The translations under genes and the position numbers were made by a program. The notes under the pieces are model-generated. The model did not search any database. It was not told the origin of the DNA and worked only from the letters and a program-made list of their open reading frames with translations. Below, one piece after another: positions 19,501 through 27,132 of a stretch of DNA of 64,000 bases. Numbering within the stretch: the stretch's first letter is position 1; the number at the start of each line of letters is the position of its first letter. Source of the DNA: Promicromonospora panici. GTDB lineage: Bacteria; Actinomycetota; Actinomycetes; Actinomycetales; Cellulomonadaceae. The stretch lies in assembly GCF_900608595.1 (NCBI RefSeq), contig NZ_UWYY01000008.1, positions 1 to 64,000 on the forward strand. Reading direction: 5' to 3'.

Positions 19501-19981
19501 CCGGTCGGCCGACGGCGCGAACGACACCGCGATCGGCGATCTCGTGGCCACGCTCGACATGGTGCCCGGCATGAGCCGCGTGACCGAGGGGCAGGCCGTC
19601 TCGGTGTGGCGGGTGGCCGCCACGGGGGAGCCCGCCCCTGGCTGGGCTCGCGTGGAGGCGGGCGGAAGCACGCAGGCCGGGCTGCCGTCGGCCGGTACGG
19701 AGGTCCGCGCGGACGTGGCGGCGGGCGGCCCGGACCGCTCGGTCGTGCTGGCGGAGGCCGCGGGCCGGGGCTGGCACGCGACGCTCGACGGGCGCCGGCT
19801 GGAGCCGGTCGCGCTGGACGACGCGGCCGGTCTCCAGGCGTTCACGCTCGGGCCCGATGCCGGGCACCTCGTGGTCTGGTACGAGGCGCCCCACCGCACG
19901 GCATGGCTCGTGCTGACGGCGTTCACGCTGGTGATCTTCGCCCTGCTGGCCCTGCCGGTGGGACGCAGGAGGGTTCGATGA
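16595..19981 (+). CDS. giant GT2-family glycosyltransferase membrane protein
   Basis: An 1128-residue protein. A GT2 domain (about 45-300) starts with VTAVVVTRGSSPYLAATLAAL and includes the acidic LLHDDSAP segment in the position of the DxD motif and DSTDFCLRVRLAG near its end. Some 12 or more TM helices follow (about 300-850), then a large extracytoplasmic beta-rich domain, and a last TM helix (about 1105-1122). Such fused proteins are conserved next to whiB2 and DUF5719 genes in actinobacteria; donor and acceptor are unknown. The next gene overlaps by 4 nt. A role in cell-envelope glycan assembly is inferred from neighbours and topology. Confidence 0.88.
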   Translation: MSAPRTDSLSAPSPDRGPHEAAVGPVWAKVPAQSSSPAPVAVTVTAVVVTRGSSPYLAATLAALRAQSRTADSVVVVDVDTAPATSGHQDLQLGGARYVAGAGARTFGEAVEVALGVAGAPEHGWLWLLHDDSAPAPGALAALTRSVEHSNAVAVAGCKQRRWETGPDGAPLDPELSDRGVLVEVGHTVSPLGRRMTGIDDTEIDQGQHDSREDVLAVGLAGALVRASVWRHVGGTDPAYGQLGDSTDFCLRVRLAGHRVVVVPDAVVRHAQVALHAPGSSGARRRGQLYLRLTSVAPWILPFAMLAMVVWAPFAAGYRLAMKQPDQARDELFAPLWAVFRLGLLLRARRRIARTSTVPRSVLRPLLGTWREVAAERRDKRLARGEAHRVDAAPSDLEQVELQALAIRRRSALAVVVVAAVGLAAALFGPALGALASGGRLVGGALLPAGGTTATAWSAATSGWVRDGLGTAAPADPLLFVLSGLSVLAGGSLQNTVDAVLLLALPLAAVGAWAAAGTVTRLMWPRVLAAFAWTVAPAFLGALDGGLLGAVLAHVLLPWTAVALVRAVRGQAVDRVGPPEGAQEGAAETPAAPRVSRVGAGSLGAAGTGGLLLTCVVAGAPALLPAAILVLLAAALAAPRRRIYLALAPVPALVVGAPLWWTALRDGDRGLLTAEPLAGSGVPAPGTASGLELLLGLPAAPAPWFDVPDGGGPALVAARAVVAAGPWVAGVLVLALALVGLLAALLGVGRRQAGDTADRVATTSLVGWLVAAAGLAVALLAQDDGRWSGPGLSLLLLGLAAAALAGAGVLARRGTALRGFLGSARGVGIVSLVVVGLLLPAAQAASWLIDSGSVASDGRTGLVRVTTDPVVPAVGQQMQAPPRQARVLEIGFSPDADGPADGTVQYALLRADGSQLADVSAAARASDGPADDGSGPAGTLDAALAALVSGATDEVPEQLADLGIGAVQVRSADGANDTAIGDLVATLDMVPGMSRVTEGQAVSVWRVAATGEPAPGWARVEAGGSTQAGLPSAGTEVRADVAAGGPDRSVVLAEAAGRGWHATLDGRRLEPVALDDAAGLQAFTLGPDAGHLVVWYEAPHRTAWLVLTAFTLVIFALLALPVGRRRVR

Positions 19982-21582
19982 AGCGCAAGAAGCGCGAGGT
20001 CCCGGCCGCCGCTCGGCGGGCAGCCGCAGCCGTGGGTGGTCTGCTGTGCGCGATGGCGGTCGCCGCCCTCGCGGTCACGGAGGGCACCGGGCGTGCCGCG
20101 ACACCGCCGGTGGACGACGTGCACGCGGTCCCCGTGGCCGCAGCCGAGACCGGGCTGGTGTGCCCCATGCCGGCGGAGCTGGAGCAGCCGGACGTCGGCG
20201 ACGACGAGTTCAGCGCCACCCCCGTCGACACCACCACGTCGCTGACCGGGGCGGTGCTGGACGGGGCGGAGGGCACGGAGCCCTCGCTCACCACGCTCGA
20301 CGGGGCCTGGGCCGGGGACCTCACGGGCCCGCCGGCGGCCGGTGGCGGCGCCGCGGTGCGCGAGGAGCAGGTGCCCGGCGCGCGCCAGCTCCGCGTCACG
20401 CCCGGGGGCGCGACCTTCGCGGCCGGAACCGTGGCCTCCGTGACGACCGAGGGCGACCTGCGCGGCATGGTCGCCGGGCCGTGCGCCGCGCCCGCCGTCG
20501 AGCACTGGCTGGTGGGCGGCAGCACGGCCGTGGGCTCGAGCGGGCGTCTGGTCCTGCAGAACCCCGGCCGCACGCCGGCCACCGTGACGCTCGAGGCGTG
20601 GGGCGCCTCGGGGCCCGTGGTGCTCGGCAGCCAGTCGCTCGTCGTCGTGCCGCCGGGGGAGCAGGTGGTCACCATGCTCGAGGCCATCGCCCCCGACCAG
20701 AGCCGCCTCGCGTTGCGCGTCACCGCCGAGGGCGGGCGCGTGGGCGCCTACGTGCAGCACCACCGGATCGAAGGGCTGGTGCCCGCGGGCGCCGACCTCG
20801 TCGTGGGCGGTGGCGCGCCGGCGGCCACGACGGCGGTCTCCGGCGTGCTCAGCACCGGCGAGGCGGTCGACGACCCGCACGCGCCGCGCCTGGACCTGCT
20901 GGCTCCGGGCGACCAGGCCGGCACGGCGAACCTCGCGGTGCTCGGGCCCGACGGGCCGGTCCGGCTGCGCGGCGGCGAGGAGGTGGCCCTCGAACCGGGC
21001 CAGGTCATCACGCTGCCGCTCGGCGGGCTGCCCCAGGGCAGCTACACGGTCGTGGTGGACGCCGACGTGCCGGTGGTGGCCGGCGCGGCCGTGGACCGCA
21101 TGGGCACCGCCGCCGAGGCCGCCGTGATCGACGACGACCCGTACGACCGGGCCTGGCTCGCCGGGCAGGCGGCGGGTTCGGCCGGCATCGTGGCCGACGG
21201 CGCGGTCGCCGTCCCGGCCGACACCGCCTACGGGGTCACGCTGAGCGGCGTGCCCGACGAGCGCGACCCCGATCGGATCGAGGACGTCACGGGCAGCACC
21301 GAGGTGGAGCTGCGCGGCATCGGGCCGGACGGCGAAGAGGCCTGGACGCGGACCGTCGACGTGCCCACCGGGGAGACCGTCGAGGTGCCTTGGGCCGAGC
21401 TGTCGGAGCTCGGCGACACCGTGGCGGTCGTCGCCGGGCAGTCCGCCGACGAGCCCGGGGTGGTGTGGTCGGTACGCCTGGCGAACGAGGGCGACCCGAC
21501 GCTGTTCTCGGTGCTCGCGCCCACGGCGCCGCTCGCTGCGGGCGGCGACGTCAGCGTGCGCCGGGTGGACGCGGCCGGCTGA
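19978..21582 (+). CDS. DUF5719 family secreted or membrane-anchored protein
   Basis: A 534-residue protein with a basic N-terminus (KRKKRE) and one hydrophobic segment (about 15-38), then an extracytoplasmic region of Ala/Gly/Val-rich beta repeats with many short strands, as in other DUF5719 proteins. No catalytic motif is visible. ATG 19978 overlaps the stop of the GT2 gene (ATGA); the longer open frame upstream is a shadow of that gene. Tight coupling to the GT2 protein is conserved in actinobacteria, so it may be a partner of its extracytoplasmic domain (inference). It ends 22 nt from the convergent metallopeptidase gene. Confidence 0.85.
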   Translation: MKRKKREVPAAARRAAAAVGGLLCAMAVAALAVTEGTGRAATPPVDDVHAVPVAAAETGLVCPMPAELEQPDVGDDEFSATPVDTTTSLTGAVLDGAEGTEPSLTTLDGAWAGDLTGPPAAGGGAAVREEQVPGARQLRVTPGGATFAAGTVASVTTEGDLRGMVAGPCAAPAVEHWLVGGSTAVGSSGRLVLQNPGRTPATVTLEAWGASGPVVLGSQSLVVVPPGEQVVTMLEAIAPDQSRLALRVTAEGGRVGAYVQHHRIEGLVPAGADLVVGGGAPAATTAVSGVLSTGEAVDDPHAPRLDLLAPGDQAGTANLAVLGPDGPVRLRGGEEVALEPGQVITLPLGGLPQGSYTVVVDADVPVVAGAAVDRMGTAAEAAVIDDDPYDRAWLAGQAAGSAGIVADGAVAVPADTAYGVTLSGVPDERDPDRIEDVTGSTEVELRGIGPDGEEAWTRTVDVPTGETVEVPWAELSELGDTVAVVAGQSADEPGVVWSVRLANEGDPTLFSVLAPTAPLAAGGDVSVRRVDAAG

Positions 21583-21604
21583 GCGCCGAGCCGGGCGCGG
21601 CCGG

Positions 21605-22258
21605 TCAGGACCGGTCGCCGAAGTTCGGGTCGATCTCCTCCGGGGTGCGCGCCAGCATGTGCGCCACCTGCTCCACGACGACGTCGCGCACCAGGTCGGC
21701 GAGGTCGTCGGTGTCGAAGGCCCGCACCTCGACGGGGCGGCGGTAGACCACCACGCGCCCGGGGCGCCCGGCCTCCGCGGGGAAGAACCGGCCGAGCAGC
21801 ACGCCGCCGTCCTCCCACGGCGCCGGGTCCGACGGCGGGACGTCCTCGACCGCGAACTCCGTGCCGCGCAGGTGCGCGGCCCACGTCCGGTCGAGGTCCT
21901 CGACGACGTCGAGCACGAGGTCGTCGAACCGCTGCGCGCGCGTGCGGTGCGCGGGGGTGCCTGGCGGGAACATCGGGCCGCGCAGGCCGCGGCCGCGGCG
22001 GTCCCGGCGGCGCGGGGCCGCCCGCTCCGTGGTGGCCTCGCCGGGCTGGCCGCCGGAATCACCCGGGCGGGCGGCTGCGAGCCGGAGCAGGTCCGCCTGC
22101 GAGGCCTTGGAGAGACCGGGCGAGCTGCCGGTGGAGCCGGAGGCGCCGGAGCTGACGGGACCGGACCCGCGGCCAGACCGCCGGTTGCGGCCACGAGGAG
22201 AGAACGGAGGCACATACCGACGATACGTCCGATCCGGGGTCCCGTTCGCCACCGCCAC
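21605..22258 (-). CDS. metallopeptidase-family (zincin-like) protein, likely inactive
   Basis: A 217-residue protein. The first 85 residues are basic and disordered (RRRDRRGRGLRGPMFPP at its end), and the folded part (about 95-215) matches the small metallopeptidase family encoded between whiB2 and DUF3499 genes (position of Rv3259 in mycobacteria). Where active members have an HExxH-type zinc motif, this one reads VVVEQVAHMLA, so only the glutamate and a following histidine remain. It may be a structural homologue and not a protease. The start is uncertain: several GTG codons follow in frame and the N-terminal extension is long. Confidence 0.72.
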   Translation of the reverse strand: MAVANGTPDRTYRRYVPPFSPRGRNRRSGRGSGPVSSGASGSTGSSPGLSKASQADLLRLAAARPGDSGGQPGEATTERAAPRRRDRRGRGLRGPMFPPGTPAHRTRAQRFDDLVLDVVEDLDRTWAAHLRGTEFAVEDVPPSDPAPWEDGGVLLGRFFPAEAGRPGRVVVYRRPVEVRAFDTDDLADLVRDVVVEQVAHMLARTPEEIDPNFGDRS

Positions 22259-22317
22259 GGCACCGTTCTACCTGAGCCGACATCCCGTACCGGCGCATGG
22301 AAGGGGGGAGCGGCGCC

Positions 22318-22323
22318 TATCCT
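22318..22323 (+). promoter_or_regulatory. -10 box of a predicted leaderless promoter for the first DUF2142 gene
   Basis: TATCCT lies 6 nt before GTG 22330. The upstream ATG at 22297 would place this box inside the gene. Confidence 0.45.
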
Positions 22324-22329
22324 GTGGAC

Positions 22330-23997
22330 GTGCGCGACGATCCCGCTGAGGCGGCGTACCGCAGAGCCCTCGCCCTGGTCACCGCCCTCGTGGCGCTGGT
22401 CGGTGTGTTGTGGGCGGTGCTGACCCCGGCGTTCCGGGCCCCGGACGAGCCGCAGCATGTCAACAGCGTGCTCCGGCTGGCCTACGGCGGCGGCTGGCCC
22501 GCCGCGGGCGAGGCGCTCGTGGGCCCGGCGGTCGACGAGGCCCGCGACCAGGCGGCGCTCGCGAGCGACGTCCCCGGCAGGCACCTCGACCGCCCCGACG
22601 TACCCCCGTTCGTCGGCGTACCGCCCCTCGACGATGCCGAACGCGGCACGGTCAGCGCCGAGAACGCCCTCGCCGACCCGGTGCCGCCCGGCTCCAGCAC
22701 CCGGCAGCTGGACCCCGCCGCCGTCGACCAGATGACGCAGCACCCGCCGCTGTACTACGCGCTGGCGGCCGGCGTGCTGCAGGCGACGGGCATGGCCGAG
22801 GCCCGGTGGGACCTGCAGCTGCTCACGCTGCGGCTGTTCGACGTCGCCCTGCTGCTTCCGCTGCCGCTGCTGACCGCCGCGGCCGTGCGGCGGCTGTCCG
22901 GCTCGCGCCCGGCGGCGCTGGTGGCGGCGTCGTTCACGCTGTTCGTGCCGCAGGTGGGGCACATCCTGGGGAGCGTCACGAACGACGCGCTCGTCACGCT
23001 GAGCGGGGCCGCGATCGGGTACCTGTGCGTCCGGGTGCTGACGGGCGACCTGCGGCTGCGCACCGCGGCGGCGCTCGGTGTGGTGGTCGGCGTCGGCCTG
23101 CTGACCAAGGTCATGGCGGTGTTCGCGCTGCCCGTGGTCGTGGCCGCCTACGCGGTGGTGGCCGGGCCGCGCGGCCGGCGCACGCTGGGCGTGCTCGTCG
23201 CGGGGGGTGCGGCGGTCGCGATCGGCGGCTGGTGGTGGCTGCGCAACCTGCTGGTGCTGGGGACGGTCCAGCCGGTCGGCATCCCGGACCGCTTCCTCGA
23301 CGACGCCGAACCGCGGGGCCTCTGGTACTTCCTGCGAATCGTCGTCACCAGCCTGACCCGGTCGTTCTTCGGCAACCTCGGCTGGTTGGAGCTCCGCCTG
23401 CCGGACGCCGTCTTCTGGACCGCCGCCGTCGTCGTCGCGGTCCTGTGCGCCTGGGCGGTGGTGCGCGGTCCCGCGCGGGCGGCCACCGTGGTGCTCCTGC
23501 TGCAGCCGGTCGCGCTGTGGTGCGGGGTGCTGGTCAACGCCTGGCCCGACTACGCGGCCCACGGGTGGATCTCCGCGGTGCAGGGCCGGTACCTGTTCGC
23601 CGGGCTGCTGGCGCTCGGCACCGGGACCGCGCTGGGTCTGCTCGCGCTGCTCGGGCCGCGCCTGCGCCGCGCGGCGCCCTGGGTGTTCGGGGCGGCGTGT
23701 GCCGCCGCCGCGAGCGGCCTGGCCTTCGGGTTCTGGGGCTTCTACCAGGGGCCGGACCAGTCGGTGGCCGACGCCGCGGCCCGCTGGGCCGGGTGGAGCC
23801 CGCTCACGGGTCTTCAGCTGGTGCTGGTCGGATCCGTGGCCGTGCTCGTGGGGGTCGCCGCCGTGCTGGCCGTCGTCCGCTGCGCACGCGCCCGGCCCGT
23901 CTCGCTGACCGCGCGGAGCGCGAGCGACGCCGAGCACACGGCGGCCGCGACGGCGACCACGCCTACGACGACGGCGGGGAACGGCAGCTCGTCGTAG
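22330..23997 (+). CDS. DUF2142 family membrane protein (GT-C-like), copy 1
   Basis: A 555-residue polytopic membrane protein of the DUF2142 family, with about 11-12 TM helices. After TM1 comes the family motif APDEPQHV, an acidic site in the first outer loop that resembles the catalytic loop of GT-C glycosyltransferases using polyprenyl-phosphate sugars. The motif QHPPLYYAL marks the next helix. The role is probably transfer of a sugar outside the membrane, but the substrate is unknown. GTG 22330 is preferred to ATG 22297 on the basis of the -10 box. Its last 184 bp overlap the 3' end of the convergent copy 2 gene. Two paralogues follow on the minus strand. Confidence 0.82.
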   Translation: MRDDPAEAAYRRALALVTALVALVGVLWAVLTPAFRAPDEPQHVNSVLRLAYGGGWPAAGEALVGPAVDEARDQAALASDVPGRHLDRPDVPPFVGVPPLDDAERGTVSAENALADPVPPGSSTRQLDPAAVDQMTQHPPLYYALAAGVLQATGMAEARWDLQLLTLRLFDVALLLPLPLLTAAAVRRLSGSRPAALVAASFTLFVPQVGHILGSVTNDALVTLSGAAIGYLCVRVLTGDLRLRTAAALGVVVGVGLLTKVMAVFALPVVVAAYAVVAGPRGRRTLGVLVAGGAAVAIGGWWWLRNLLVLGTVQPVGIPDRFLDDAEPRGLWYFLRIVVTSLTRSFFGNLGWLELRLPDAVFWTAAVVVAVLCAWAVVRGPARAATVVLLLQPVALWCGVLVNAWPDYAAHGWISAVQGRYLFAGLLALGTGTALGLLALLGPRLRRAAPWVFGAACAAAASGLAFGFWGFYQGPDQSVADAAARWAGWSPLTGLQLVLVGSVAVLVGVAAVLAVVRCARARPVSLTARSASDAEHTAAATATTPTTTAGNGSSS

Positions 23998-25337
23998 TAC
24001 CCCGGTTCGGCGGGTGTGGCCAGCTCCACGGACAGCCAGACCGCCAGGTCGAGCAGGTTGGCCGCCGTCCAGGCGGGAACGAGCAGCCGGGGGCGGGTGG
24101 CCAGGCCGGCCGCGATCGCCAGGCACAGGGGCAGGGAGACGACCAGCAGGTAGCGCGGGTAGACGCCGCCGCCGCTGGACGCGTACGCGACCTGCACGCA
24201 CACCGAGACGGCCACCGCGGCGACCGGCAGGGCGCGCAGCAGCAGCCCGTCGATACGGTCCGGCATCGCGGGCTCGGCCAGCGGACGCCGGGCCCGCAAG
24301 GCCGTGACCAGCGCGATCACCAGCGGCGCCCACACGAGCAGCACGGCGGTGACGATCAGCGTGGTGATCGTGAGCGGCGTGTTGGGCGGCAACCGCCCGG
24401 CCCACCAGAACAGGTCGGGCAAACGGAGCCAGGTTTCCGGGTCGGCCAGCACCGCCCACACGGGCCGCTCCTGCCGGTTCTGGTTCGCAAGCGCCCAGTC
24501 GAAGTGCGATCCCGTGACCGTGCCGGTCAGCTGAACGTTCCGCAGGTAGAACCAGCCGCTGGTGGCCAGCACCGCACCCGGGCCGGCGACCGCAAGCGCG
24601 ATCACGTGCCCCCACCGGCCCCGGCCCTGCGCGGCCCGGACCGCCCCGGCGGCCAGCGCGACGCCCGCGACCACGGCGGCGATGAGGGCGGCCGACAGCC
24701 GCGTGAGCGCGCACGCCGCGGCGACGAGGGACAGCAGCGCGATCAGCCGCCCGTCGAGCCCGCGCCGGATTGCCGTCGCGGCCAGCCCGAACAGCACGGT
24801 GACGCCGAGGGCCGCCAGCAGGTCGTTGTAGGCGTTGCCGCCCACGTGCGCGGCGGCGGGCATCACCCCCACGAGCAATCCGACGAGCATTGGCAGCACG
24901 CTGTGCGGCCCGGCCAGGCGCCGGGTGCTCCACCACGCCGCGAGCACCAGGACCCCGCTGAGCAGCACGTTCACGCCGCGCGCGGCGTAGACGGCGGCCA
25001 CCGGATGGCCGGCGTCCGCCAGCGGGCCCACGAACGGGGCGATCAGCAGGTAGTACAGCGGCGGGTGCTGGGCGGTCCACTGCACGGGGGCGAGCCAGGC
25101 GCCGTCGGGCCGCAGCTCGAGCCCGTCCTCGAAGACCGGCAGCTCGCCGTGCCACACCTGGTAGGCGTAGTCGACGTGCGGGGGCTCGTCGCCCGTCGCG
25201 TAGGGGGCGTCGGCGAGCGCGACGAGCAGGGCGAGGAGCATCCCGGTGAGCACTGCGCCGCCGAGGGCGAGGCGCTCGGCCCGGCCGCGGACCCGCGGCC
25301 GGATCCGGGCGACGGACCGGGTGAGCGCGCGGATCAT
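23814..25337 (-). CDS. DUF2142 family membrane protein (GT-C-like), copy 2
   Basis: A 507-residue polytopic protein with the family motif TGDEPPHVDYAYQ after TM1, QHPPLYYLL, and about 11 TM helices, the last near residues 450-480. The tail is Thr/Ala-rich. ATG 25337 overlaps the stop of copy 3 (ATGA); the longer open frame above it is a shadow of copy 3. The 3' end overlaps the convergent copy 1 gene by 184 bp, and both tails encode a plausible last helix followed by a polar tail. Predicted function as for copy 1, with a probable different acceptor or donor. Confidence 0.82.
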   Translation of the reverse strand: MIRALTRSVARIRPRVRGRAERLALGGAVLTGMLLALLVALADAPYATGDEPPHVDYAYQVWHGELPVFEDGLELRPDGAWLAPVQWTAQHPPLYYLLIAPFVGPLADAGHPVAAVYAARGVNVLLSGVLVLAAWWSTRRLAGPHSVLPMLVGLLVGVMPAAAHVGGNAYNDLLAALGVTVLFGLAATAIRRGLDGRLIALLSLVAAACALTRLSAALIAAVVAGVALAAGAVRAAQGRGRWGHVIALAVAGPGAVLATSGWFYLRNVQLTGTVTGSHFDWALANQNRQERPVWAVLADPETWLRLPDLFWWAGRLPPNTPLTITTLIVTAVLLVWAPLVIALVTALRARRPLAEPAMPDRIDGLLLRALPVAAVAVSVCVQVAYASSGGGVYPRYLLVVSLPLCLAIAAGLATRPRLLVPAWTAANLLDLAVWLSVELATPAEPGYYDELPFPAVVVGVVAVAAAVCSASLALRAVSETGRARAQRTTASTAATPTSTATDPTSTS

Positions 25338-26965
25338 GCGGCCAGCAGCGGGTCGGCGTCCACCCCGGCGGCCCGGTCCGGCCGGCGCTCGCCGAGGGCG
25401 GTGCGGGTGAGCGAGAAGGCGATGGCGGCGCAGAGGGCGAGGCCCCCGGCCACGACCGTGACCAGCACGGCGCCCGGGAACGCGTACCAGTGGGCGACTG
25501 CGGCCACCGCCCTGCCGAACGCGTCCGGCCCGCCGTCGTACGGCATCCAGTACAGCCGCCAGACGTCGTGCTGGTAGGCGAGGTGCATTCCGCCGGCGAG
25601 CACGAGCAGCGCGAGCGGCACGGCCCGGCGCCACGCGGCCCGCAGGGGCGACGCACCGGCGAGCGCGACGACCATCAGCCCCACCAGGCCCGTGTACAGG
25701 TACCGGCCCTGCTGGGCGGCCCCGAAGTCGTGGAACGCAGCGAACTGCTCCCACGAGCCGCGCGCGACCATCCCCGCGAGGGCGGGCACGGGGAACAGCA
25801 GGACGAGCGCGTCGAGCCGGGGGACCGGGCGGCGCACCAGAGCGGTGACGAGCCCTGCGAGGACGACGACGAGCGCCACCCGGGCCATCCACCACGAGGC
25901 GTCGTGCTCGCGGGCCGCCGCATGATCCTGCACGAAGAAGAGCGTGATCATGCGCTCGGTGAACCGGCCGAGCCAGGTGAAGCCGCCGTCGGACCAGCCG
26001 TAGACCGGGGTCAGGTCGGGCGGGGTGGCGTGCGTGCCGTGCGGCTGCAGCATGCCGTGGACCACCACGTTGCGGACCCACCAGGCGACGCCCGGAAGGG
26101 TGACGACGGCGACCACCAGCAGCGACGTCAGGGCGGCGCCGAAGCGCTCACGCCGCCGGTACGCCGCGACCAGGTAGGCCAGCGCGATCCACGCGGGGAA
26201 CATCAGCGCGAAGCCCTTGGTCAGCAGCGCGAGCATCGTCACCAGCCCGAGCAGGACGGCGGTGCGGCGGGTGAGGTCCCCGGTGAGGACCCGGATCACC
26301 AGCAGCGTGGCGCACGCCCCGAGGATCACGAGGAGGTTGTCGTTGTTGACCGCGGACTCCAGGTGCGTCAGCTCGGGGACCGCGAGCGGCACCAGGGCGG
26401 CGGCCACCGGCAGCGGGTCGGGGAGCCGCAGGCGCCGCGCGGCGGCGAACAGCAGCAGGGGCAGCGGCAGTGCGAGCAGCGCGTTCCACCAGCGCAGGCT
26501 CAGCCACACCCGGTCCAGCGGCGCGTCCTGCCAGTCGGGCACCAGGCCGACGACGCCGGCGCCGAGCACGTAGTACAGCGGCGGATGCTGGACGAGCTGG
26601 TTGAACACGGGGACGACGTCGCCGTCGGGCCCCTCCACCGTCATCGTGGCCGAGCCGCCGGACTCCAGGTACGAGGACCGCTCGTCGCGCTCGGGGATGT
26701 CCTCGCGGTCCGCCAGGTGCTGCGGCCCGTCGAGGCTGTCGGGCTCGACGAAGCCACCGGCCGTCACGCCCTGCGTGACGTACGAGGTGCCGGGGCCGGG
26801 CCACGGCCAGGCGTCGCCCTGCCGCACCTGGAGGATCAGGTCCACGTGCTGGCGCTCGTCGGGCGAGCGGACATTGGGGAAGACGGCGGTCTGGCCGAGC
26901 ATCACCGCGAGGTGCAGGAGCACGATCAGCCACACGACGACCGGAACCGTGCGAGGTCGGGTCAC
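25334..26965 (-). CDS. DUF2142 family membrane protein (GT-C-like), copy 3
   Basis: A 543-residue polytopic protein with SPDERQHVDLIL after TM1, QHPPLYYVL and about 12 TM helices. The GTG start lies 6 nt after a TACTCT -10 box on the minus strand. Copy 2 follows with a 4-nt overlap, so the two form an operon reading away from the GT2/GT4 genes. Having three divergent DUF2142 proteins together suggests sequential or alternative sugar transfers onto one polymer (inference). Confidence 0.82.
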   Translation of the reverse strand: MTRPRTVPVVVWLIVLLHLAVMLGQTAVFPNVRSPDERQHVDLILQVRQGDAWPWPGPGTSYVTQGVTAGGFVEPDSLDGPQHLADREDIPERDERSSYLESGGSATMTVEGPDGDVVPVFNQLVQHPPLYYVLGAGVVGLVPDWQDAPLDRVWLSLRWWNALLALPLPLLLFAAARRLRLPDPLPVAAALVPLAVPELTHLESAVNNDNLLVILGACATLLVIRVLTGDLTRRTAVLLGLVTMLALLTKGFALMFPAWIALAYLVAAYRRRERFGAALTSLLVVAVVTLPGVAWWVRNVVVHGMLQPHGTHATPPDLTPVYGWSDGGFTWLGRFTERMITLFFVQDHAAAREHDASWWMARVALVVVLAGLVTALVRRPVPRLDALVLLFPVPALAGMVARGSWEQFAAFHDFGAAQQGRYLYTGLVGLMVVALAGASPLRAAWRRAVPLALLVLAGGMHLAYQHDVWRLYWMPYDGGPDAFGRAVAAVAHWYAFPGAVLVTVVAGGLALCAAIAFSLTRTALGERRPDRAAGVDADPLLAA

Positions 26966-26971
26966 GCGTGC

Positions 26972-26977
26972 AGAGTA
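26972..26977 (-). promoter_or_regulatory. -10 box of a predicted leaderless promoter for DUF2142 copies 3 and 2
   Basis: Minus-strand TACTCT, 6 nt upstream of GTG 26965. Confidence 0.45.
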
Positions 26978-27132
26978 TCCGCGCCGCCTCGGCCGATCGA
27001 TTGCCCCGTGATCACGTCCAGGTAACAGTCACTCCATGGCACCCAATGTTCACGCCCCGGTCATCTGCCGTGCTTACGGTTTGTGAAGCCACTCACTGCT
27101 TGCCGAAAACCTGATACCGAAAGCACAGGGCC

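Noticed and set aside
22410..25577. A plus-strand open frame of about 1055 codons across the DUF2142 genes
   Set aside because: Low-complexity Arg/Gly/Ala-rich translation in the wrong frame of real membrane-protein genes.
18523..25656. A very long minus-strand open frame of more than 2300 codons
   Set aside because: It runs antisense through the GT2, DUF5719 and DUF2142 genes, is extremely rich in Arg, Pro and Ala, and has no domain; it is a result of high GC in the third codon position.
25338..26081. Upstream extension of the DUF2142 copy 2 frame
   Set aside because: It overlaps copy 3 in another frame; ATG 25337 overlaps the copy 3 stop and gives a normal family N-terminus.
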